Of a stretch of DNA of 7,967 bases, positions 1 to 4,186 are shown in pieces. Numbering within the stretch: the stretch's first letter is position 1; every line of letters starts with the position of its first letter. The stretch comes from Alphaproteobacteria bacterium (GTDB lineage: Bacteria > Pseudomonadota > Alphaproteobacteria > Caulobacterales > Caulobacteraceae), in assembly GCA_018895795.1 (NCBI GenBank), contig JAHINZ010000164.1:1-7967 (forward strand), read 5' to 3'. Position numbers and translations under genes: made by a program. Below the pieces are notes generated by a model, which was not told the DNA's origin, ran no database searches, and saw nothing but the letters and a program-made list of their open reading frames with translations.

Positions 1-9
1 CGGGGCCGT

Positions 10-84
10 GGTCCCTTCGTCTATCGGTTAGGACGCCAGATTTTCATTCTGGAGAGAGGGGTTCGACTCCCCTAGGGACTACCA
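10..84 (+). tRNA. tRNA-Glu (anticodon UUC), copy 1
   Basis: A complete cloverleaf reads directly. The 7-bp acceptor stem pairs GGTCCCT with AGGGACT, closed by a G1-U72 wobble. The anticodon stem CCAGA/TCTGG encloses a TTTTCAT loop, giving anticodon TTC at 43-45. The T arm is AGGGG-TTCGACT-CCCCT. The discriminator is A and CCA is encoded. The 75-nt length is normal for tRNA-Glu. It decodes GAA and GAG, and in most bacteria charged tRNA-Glu also feeds tetrapyrrole synthesis. An identical copy follows 58 nt downstream, so the two are probably co-transcribed. Confidence 0.97.
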
Positions 85-142
85 CCCGCGAGGCTTTCAA
101 ATTGCTCTGACTGACGACGTCCCCACCTTCGCGTGGCGATGT

Positions 143-217
143 GGTCCCTTCGTCTATCGGTTAGGACGCCAGATTTTCATTCTGGAGAGAGGGGTTCGAC
201 TCCCCTAGGGACTACCA
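143..217 (+). tRNA. tRNA-Glu (anticodon UUC), copy 2
   Basis: This copy is base-for-base identical to the tRNA-Glu at 10-84, including the TTC anticodon (176-178) and encoded CCA. Identity extends 2 nt upstream and 5 nt downstream of the mature tRNA, then stops, as expected for a recent or gene-converted duplication. The short spacer (85-142) has no obvious promoter or terminator, which favours one dicistronic tRNA transcript. Antisense and sense ORFs over this region are by-products of the tRNA sequence. Confidence 0.97.
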
Positions 218-275
218 CCCGCAGGTGTATTGAGCACCGACGGCTCTATTTCAGAAATGTTTCCAGAAATTGTCT

Positions 276-290
276 GCGGCGAAATGTCGC
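276..290. promoter_or_regulatory. Candidate RegA/PrrA/SpdR-type response-regulator site
   Basis: GCGGC-GAAAT-GTCGC is an imperfect inverted repeat that fits the GCGRC-Nx-GYCGC form associated with RegA/PrrA/ActR-family regulators. In Caulobacter crescentus the related regulator SpdR is reported to bind an inverted repeat in the cspD regulatory region and to drive stationary-phase induction. The site here lies about 120 bp upstream of the start codon of a two-domain cold-shock gene. The match is seen directly; binding is inferred. Confidence 0.45.
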
Positions 291-401
291 GGGACCTACC
301 TGTGCGCGTGTTTGACGCGAATTGATCATTGACGGCTCTCCTAACGCGAGAACACTGTTATTCCTGTGGTGCTCGTCCCGTTGGGCTGATTGGACGGGTC
401 A

Positions 402-407
402 GAGGGG
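402..407 (+). promoter_or_regulatory. Ribosome binding site fixing the cold-shock gene start
   Basis: GAGGGG lies 4 nt before the ATG at 412. It favours this ATG over the TTG at 322, whose 30 extra codons do not resemble cold-shock proteins. Confidence 0.7.
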
Positions 408-411
408 TGGA

Positions 412-1032
412 ATGTCTGGTTATGATTTTGACGCCGTTGGGGCGCATGAAGACCTCATGCGGATCAGCGGCCGCGTAAAATGGTTCGACGCAGGCAAGGG
501 GTATGGGTTCATCGTTCCTGATGATCCAGGCCAGACCGACCTGAAGGACGTGCTTCTTCACGTGACGTCGTTGCGCAATTGCGGGCGAGAGAGCGCACCC
601 GAGGGTGCGGTGATCGTCTGCGACGTGGTGCGCCGACCCAAGGGCTGGCAGGTTTGCGAGGTCGTCGACCTCGACGAAAGCTCCGCGCCCTCGCCCCTGG
701 ATCGCCCGCGCCGCAGCTTCGCGGAGCCGAGCGTGCGCCGAGATCGGGAAACTTTCGCGAGCGGCTTTCGCTCTGGCCTCGACAGTGGCGGCGGGCGCGA
801 GGCGTTGACGCCCGAAGGGCCTGCCGAACACGCCAAGGTCAAGTGGTTCAACCGGACCAAGGGCTACGGCTTCGTGGTGCGCGACGCCGAGCCTGGCGAC
901 ATCTTCGTGCATATCGAGACCCTGCGGCGCGGCGGCCTCGAAGACCTTCAGCCCGGCGATGACGTCCTCGTGCGTTTCGCCAGGGGTCCAAAGGGTCTGG
1001 TCGTGGCTGAGATCAATCCGGGCGAGGCCTGA
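412..1032 (+). CDS. Double cold-shock-domain protein (Caulobacter CspC/CspD type)
   Basis: A 206-residue nucleic-acid-binding protein made of two cold-shock domains. Domain 1 (about 17-87) has the VKWFD strand, RNP1 as KGYGFI (29-34) and a divergent RNP2, VLLHV (47-51). Domain 2 (about 141-203) has VKWFN, RNP1 KGYGFV and RNP2 IFVHI. The roughly 55-residue linker is rich in Arg, Ser, Gly and Pro and is probably disordered. Such proteins bind single-stranded RNA or DNA through exposed aromatics and act as RNA chaperones. Caulobacter encodes two single-domain CSPs induced by cold and two double-domain CSPs (CspC, CspD) induced in stationary phase; this gene has the double-domain architecture, but I cannot say which of the two it is. 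The ATG is preferred to an upstream TTG because of the GAGGGG site. A DUF192 gene follows on the same strand. Confidence 0.92.
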   Translation: MSGYDFDAVGAHEDLMRISGRVKWFDAGKGYGFIVPDDPGQTDLKDVLLHVTSLRNCGRESAPEGAVIVCDVVRRPKGWQVCEVVDLDESSAPSPLDRPRRSFAEPSVRRDRETFASGFRSGLDSGGGREALTPEGPAEHAKVKWFNRTKGYGFVVRDAEPGDIFVHIETLRRGGLEDLQPGDDVLVRFARGPKGLVVAEINPGEA

Positions 1033-1152
1033 CTTTCGCCGTTTGCGGGATTCATGTCATCTTCGGGGCCGCCGTGTCGGGCGTCCGTTGAGGCGCCCGC
1101 CGTTGCGCCTGGACCTGTTTCGAGTGAGGTAGCTTTGGCGTTGATCGGGGGA

Positions 1153-1614
1153 ATGGGGCGACGGGCCGTCGTAGCGGCCTTGCTGATGGGCGCGCTGTGC
1201 GCCGGCGAGACCGCGCCGGCGCGAGCGGCCGTCAGATTGGAAGCCCTGGAAATCGTGACCGCCAAGGGGCGGGTGCGTTTCCAGGTCGAGATCGCCGCCA
1301 GCCACGCCGAGCAGGAGCGGGGCCTGATGTTTCGCAAAGCCTTGGCGGCGGATCGCGGCATGTTGTTCACCTACGCTAGGCCCCAGCCGGTGGCCTATTG
1401 GATGAAGAACACCCTGATCCCGCTGGATATCATTTTCATCGCGCCCGACGGTCGGGTGTTGTCGATCGCGCGCAACGCCCAACCCCATAGCGAGACGCCG
1501 ATCGCCTCGGGGGGCAGGGTGCTTGGGGTTCTGGAGCTCTCCGGCGGCCGCGCGGCGCAATTGGGGCTTCTCCCCGGCGACAGGGTTCTGCACCGTATTT
1601 TCCCGAAAGGCTGA
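1153..1614 (+). CDS. Exported DUF192 family protein
   Basis: From the ATG at 1153 the product is 153 residues. It begins with a typical Sec signal (MGRR, then a hydrophobic stretch to about residue 17) and a plausible signal peptidase I site APARA|A after residue 25, so it should be periplasmic. The rest matches the DUF192 pattern (PF02643): ERGLM (55-59), GMLF (69-72), WMKNTLIPLDI (83-93), then VLE (126-128) and PGD (141-143). The family has no settled biochemical role. The start is uncertain. A TTG at 1135 sits 5 nt after GAGG (1126-1129) and would give 159 residues. An ATG at 1054 gives 186 residues with an uncharged leader that would bury the signal. The gene lies 120 bp after the cold-shock gene, with no clear terminator between them, so co-transcription is possible. 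Confidence 0.88.
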   Translation: MGRRAVVAALLMGALCAGETAPARAAVRLEALEIVTAKGRVRFQVEIAASHAEQERGLMFRKALAADRGMLFTYARPQPVAYWMKNTLIPLDIIFIAPDGRVLSIARNAQPHSETPIASGGRVLGVLELSGGRAAQLGLLPGDRVLHRIFPKG

Positions 1615-1689
1615 TCAAGCGGCTCTGGACGCATGTTCTCGTTTGATCCTGGGAACGAACCCCTGTAGAGCACGCGCCTGCCGAAGTGT

Positions 1690-1766
<77 letters not shown>

Positions 1767-1833
1767 TCGGCCAGAGTCTTTCCCTTGCAACGCTTGAGGG
1801 GGATAGGCAGACTCGACATTCACGGGAGCCTTT

Positions 1834-1840
1834 GGAGAGG
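1834..1840 (+). promoter_or_regulatory. Ribosome binding site of the NDUFS4-like gene
   Basis: GGAGAGG lies just upstream of the ATG at 1844 at good spacing and overlaps the competing TTG at 1832. It therefore decides the start in favour of the ATG. Confidence 0.75.
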
Positions 1841-1843
1841 TTC

Positions 1844-2149
1844 ATGCTCGCCCGCATCTATCGCCCCGCCAAGACCGCCATGCAGTCGGGCAAGGCCAAG
1901 ACCAAGGACTGGGTGCTCGAGTTCGAACCCACGTCCGCGCGCCAGTCGGATCCGCTGATGGGCTGGACCCAGTCGAGCGACATGAACGGCCAGGTGCGCC
2001 TGAATTTCGAGACGCGCGAAGAAGCCGTCGCCTACGCCCAACACAATGGCCTGGCCTTCCAGCTCTTCGAACCCAAGACCCCCAAGCGTATCCTCAAGGC
2101 CTATGCCGACAATTTCGCGGCAGGCCGCCGGCAACCTTGGACGCATTAG
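1844..2149 (+). CDS. NADH:ubiquinone oxidoreductase accessory subunit, NDUFS4/18 kDa type
   Basis: A 101-residue protein of the ETC complex I subunit conserved-region family (PF04800). This is the bacterial counterpart of mitochondrial NDUFS4 (AQDQ, 18 kDa), an accessory subunit on the peripheral arm of complex I near the NADH-oxidising module. Matches to NDUFS4 are W23-x-LEFE, DPLMGW (36-41), NFETREEAVAYAQHNG (54-69) and the C-terminal YADNF-x4-R-x-PWTH. No signal peptide or membrane segment is visible, as expected for a cytoplasm-facing subunit. The phosphorylatable C-terminal tail of the mammalian protein is absent. Alphaproteobacteria typically keep this gene away from the nuo operon, as here. 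The tRNA-Arg begins 27 nt after the stop, so a joint transcript is likely. Confidence 0.93.
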   Translation: MLARIYRPAKTAMQSGKAKTKDWVLEFEPTSARQSDPLMGWTQSSDMNGQVRLNFETREEAVAYAQHNGLAFQLFEPKTPKRILKAYADNFAAGRRQPWTH

Positions 2150-2167
2150 GCTCAGCGTCTGAGGCCG

Positions 2168-2260
2168 TCCGGGTTCGCGCCCTTAGCTCAGATGGATAGA
2201 GCACTCGCCTTCTAAGCGAGCGGTCGCTGGTTCGAATCCAGCAGGGCGCGCCAACCCGGA
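2168..2260. repeat. 8-bp inverted repeat flanking tRNA-Arg
   Basis: TCCGGGTT (2168-2175) is the exact reverse complement of AACCCGGA (2253-2260). With C2176 able to pair with the discriminator G2250, the precursor could form one long helix continuing the acceptor stem, interrupted only by the two Cs of CCA. Confidence 0.7.
2177..2253 (+). tRNA. tRNA-Arg (anticodon UCU)
   Basis: A 77-nt cloverleaf. The acceptor GCGCCCT pairs with AGGGCGC. The anticodon stem CTCGC/GCGAG encloses CTTCTAA, giving TCT at 2211-2213. The T arm is GCTGG-TTCGAAT-CCAGC, the discriminator is G and CCA is encoded. It decodes AGA and AGG, rare codons in a genome with this base composition. It follows the NDUFS4-like gene closely and is flanked by a perfect 8-bp inverted repeat. 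A mobile-element remnant begins about 20 nt downstream. Confidence 0.97.
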
Positions 2261-2273
2261 ACGCGAGGTCGAT

Positions 2274-2388
2274 CGATGGCGCGCTCTGTGCACGACCGTG
2301 AAGGCGCGGGATGTCACCGACACCCTGGAACTGGCGCTAAGCGCGTCGGGCTGCGACCAGGTCAGCGTCCGGCGCAAGCCGCGCCTGC
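2274..2388 (+). pseudogene. Remnant of an IS3-family transposase (OrfB, integrase core)
   Basis: Frame 3 around 2274-2388 reads RWRALCTT, then VKARDVTDTLELALSASG and CDQVSVRRKPRLR. This closely resembles the part of IS3-family OrfB that runs from the first catalytic-Asp strand (…AWKLCTTM-x-A) through the DVT-TL-LAL helix to HRPRLLSDNG. The similarity ends at PRLR: the expected SDNG containing the second catalytic Asp is missing, and the reading frame continues as unrelated sequence. There is no N-terminal half, no OrfA and no IS ends, so this is an inert fragment of about 38 codons. A later PGYQPQTRPILR (about 2441-2476) faintly recalls the family's YHPQTQGKIER but is too weak to include. Recognition is from memory of the family. 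Confidence 0.7.
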
Positions 2389-2595
2389 GTCAAGCGCCAA
2401 AGCCTCGAACATCGGCGCTTGCAGCACCGGAAAGATCGCCGCCTGGCTATCAACCTCAGACGAGGCCGATCCTCCGCTAAATCCGCGACCCGGCTGTCCT
2501 GTAATTTCTGACGACGTGCACGTCAGAGCCGTGGAGGCGTCTCTCTTCAGCGACTTGATCGCCCGCCCGCCCCGTCGAGGTTCAGGCGGCAGGGA
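2389..2595. other. Intergenic stretch without a recognisable gene
   Basis: I see no credible protein in this part, although a plus-strand frame is open to 2668. That frame would run into the MFS gene antisense and shows no known motif. The stretch holds an 8-bp inverted repeat CAAGCGCC/GGCGCTTG (2391-2398 and 2414-2421), a perfect 12-bp palindrome GACGTGCACGTC (2513-2524), and the left arm of the repeat spanning the MFS stop codon. It may be residue of the lost insertion sequence. Confidence 0.5.
2391..2421. repeat. 8-bp inverted repeat at the transposase breakpoint
   Basis: CAAGCGCC and GGCGCTTG are perfect reverse complements separated by 15 nt. The repeat starts within a few bases of where transposase similarity ends. 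No T-run follows on either strand, so it does not look like an intrinsic terminator. Confidence 0.6.
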
Positions 2596-2601
2596 TCAAG
2601 T
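2553..2601 (-). terminator. Terminator-like hairpin across the MFS stop codon
   Basis: ACTTGATC (2553-2560) and GATCAAGT (2594-2601) are perfect reverse complements. They enclose a second possible GC-rich stem (GCCGCC against GGGCGG-type runs). The outer arm contains the TGA of the minus-strand MFS gene. There is no U-run after it, so termination is uncertain; it could instead protect the mRNA 3' end. Confidence 0.35.
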
Positions 2602-3924
2602 GTTCAAGCGCAGGCGCCGGTTGATCGTCAGGGCCACCAGCGTGCAGAGCGCGCCCGAGGCGAGGTAGAAGCCGATCGCGGGCAGGCCGAAGCGGCTGGC
2701 CAAACCCAAAGCCGCCAGGGGCGCGAAGCCCGCACCGATCAGCCATGACAGGTCGGAAGTCACCGCGGCGCCGGTATAGCGATAGCGCTTGGAAAAGTTC
2801 GAGCTCACCGAGCCGGCGGCCTGGCCGAACGACAGGCCCAGGATCGCGAAGCCCGCCAGCAGATAGATCGCTTCCCCGGTGGGACCGCCGGCCAGGAGGC
2901 GGGGGGCCAGAAGGCTAAAGGCGCCGATCAGCAGGGCGCTCAGCGCCAGTTGGTTACGACGATTGATCCGATCGGCGATCCAGCCAGACGCCATGATGCC
3001 CAGAATGCCGACACAGGCCCCGACCATCTCGATCCGCAGGAAGTTCACCGCCTGCTCGTGGGTGTAAAGCGTCACCCAGGACAGCGGGAAGACCGTCACC
3101 AGATGGAACATCGCGAAGGTGGCCAGGGGCGCGAAGGCGCCGATCAGCACATTGCCGCCCTCGGCGCGCATCAGCTGGATCACCGAGACGGGGCGCAGTT
3201 CGCGGCTTTCGAACATCGCGCCGAAGTCCTCGGTGGCCACGATGCGCAGACGGGCGAACAGGGCCACGACATTGATGGCGAAGGCGGCGAAGAACGGGTA
3301 GCGCCAGCCCCACTCCAGGAAGTCCGCCAACGACAGGCTGCCGACGAAATAGGCGAACAGGCCGCTGGCCAGGATGAAGCCCAGGGGCGCGCCCAGCTGT
3401 GGGATCATGGCGTACCAGCCCCGCTTCTTGTCGGGCGCATTGAGGGCCAGCAGGGAGGCCAGGCCGTCCCAGGCGCCGGCCAAGGCTAGACCCTGACCGA
3501 TGCGGCACGCCGCCAGCAGCCAGATCGCGGCCGGGCCCAGCACCTTGTAGCCGGGCAGGAAGCTGATGGCGGCCGTGGAGCCGCCCAGCAGGAACAGCGC
3601 GATGGTCAGCTTCACGCCGCGGCCGTGCCGTCGGTCAATGGCGGTGAACAACATCGAGCCGATCGGTCGGGCGACAAAGGCCAGGGCGAAGATGGCGAAG
3701 GCGAAGAGCGTGCCGGTCAGCCGATCGACCATTGGAAAAAACAGGGCCGGGAACACCAGGACCGAGGCGATGCCGTAGACGAAGAAATCGAAAAACTCGG
3801 ACGTCCGGCCGATCACGACCCCCAAGGCGATCTCGCCCGGTCTGACCTCGTGCGTCGACGCGTGCATCTGGCGCGCGTCGCGTTCCAGGCGCGACGAGGA
3901 GGGGAGGGTGAATTGCTGGCTCAT
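2596..3924 (-). CDS. MFS transporter, metabolite:H+ symporter (MHS/ProP-like) type
   Basis: A 442-residue membrane protein with about 12 hydrophobic segments. Family marks are SEFFDFFVYG in TM1 (42-51, like the WYDFYLYG of MHS members), RPIG (86-89) with the degenerate loop IDRRHGR (96-102), RIGQG (141-145), PDKKRG (164-169), EWGWRYPFF (204-212) and RYRYTGA (380-386). The last is the TM11-region signature of ProP/ShiA-type carriers. Relatives import osmolytes, dicarboxylates, shikimate or citrate with protons; the substrate here cannot be read from sequence. The start at 3924 is preferred to one 28 codons upstream because AAGGAAAGG lies about 9 nt before it and the upstream codons are not MFS-like. 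The gene is divergent from cyoA and shares its upstream region, so a link with the quinol oxidase is possible but unproven. Confidence 0.9.
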   Translation of the reverse strand: MSQQFTLPSSSRLERDARQMHASTHEVRPGEIALGVVIGRTSEFFDFFVYGIASVLVFPALFFPMVDRLTGTLFAFAIFALAFVARPIGSMLFTAIDRRHGRGVKLTIALFLLGGSTAAISFLPGYKVLGPAAIWLLAACRIGQGLALAGAWDGLASLLALNAPDKKRGWYAMIPQLGAPLGFILASGLFAYFVGSLSLADFLEWGWRYPFFAAFAINVVALFARLRIVATEDFGAMFESRELRPVSVIQLMRAEGGNVLIGAFAPLATFAMFHLVTVFPLSWVTLYTHEQAVNFLRIEMVGACVGILGIMASGWIADRINRRNQLALSALLIGAFSLLAPRLLAGGPTGEAIYLLAGFAILGLSFGQAAGSVSSNFSKRYRYTGAAVTSDLSWLIGAGFAPLAALGLASRFGLPAIGFYLASGALCTLVALTINRRLRLNT

Positions 3925-4186
3925 GAACGCGGGCCTTTCCTTCGTTTCCGTCCATTGGCGTCTTGCCGCCACGCCGCTTTTCGCGGTCACGCCGCAGCAT
4001 GAGGCCAAAGGCGCGGGCCTGGCAAACGCCTTTACCGCTGGCGGGATCCGTAGCGCCGCGACCCCAAGGGTTCCTGTTGATCTGGAACACCGCCGTTGTG
4101 CGCTGCGGGGTAGGACAAACGGTCCAATGTCTCAGGTGCGAAGATTGGCCTATCGCCCCCAAGCTGAGCTTCCCACTAGGCTTTCG
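3925..4186. promoter_or_regulatory. Divergent MFS/cyoA control region
   Basis: These 262 bp separate two outward-reading genes and must hold both promoters. Visible structure includes GCGG-TCACG-CCGC (near 3974-3986), GTTCC-N9-GGAAC (4070-4088, overlapping TGTT-N7-AACA at 4075-4089) and GGAC-N5-GTCC (4113-4125). I see no FNR/FixK TTGAT-N4-ATCAA site and no convincing -35/-10 pair. An open frame extending cyoA upstream through this region is not CyoA-like and is treated as chance. Confidence 0.45.

Larger units (their letters stand above)
8..222 (+). repeat. Direct repeat of 82 bp containing the two tRNA-Glu genes
   Basis: Positions 8-89 and 141-222 are identical at an offset of 133 bp. The unit is the mature tRNA plus GT before it and CCCGC after it. 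The spacer and outer flanks are unrelated, so the duplication is confined to the tRNA and its immediate edges. Confidence 0.95.
218..411 (+). promoter_or_regulatory. Leader/promoter region of the double cold-shock-domain gene
   Basis: This 194-bp stretch has no credible gene and is AT-richer than its surroundings in its middle part. It carries a perfect dyad ATTTC-A-GAAAT (248-258), a related TTTCCAGAAAT (260-270), and a GCGGC-N5-GTCGC dyad (276-290). Two TTGACG hexamers at 312-317 and 329-334 are possible -35 elements, but neither has a convincing -10 at normal spacing, so I do not assign a start site. The weak hairpin GGTG/CACC at 224-238 after the second tRNA has no T-run and is at best a poor terminator. 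Confidence 0.5.

Noticed and set aside
133..315. 60-residue plus-strand ORF over the second tRNA-Glu
   Set aside because: Most of it is translation of the tRNA itself; it has no family resemblance and no ribosome site.
322..411. TTG-started 30-codon extension of the cold-shock protein
   Set aside because: The ATG at 412 has a good ribosome site and the extension resembles no cold-shock protein.
2183..2377. Minus-strand ORF with ARPAGFEPATARLEG
   Set aside because: This is antisense translation of the tRNA-Arg, the same kind of artefact.
2276..2668. 130-residue plus-strand ORF across the gap and into the MFS gene
   Set aside because: It has no recognisable motif, overlaps the MFS 3' end antisense and lies in a different frame from the transposase fragment.
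3908..4186. N-terminal extension of cyoA of up to 93 codons
   Set aside because: It overlaps the MFS start region, precedes a clean lipoprotein signal peptide and resembles no CyoA.
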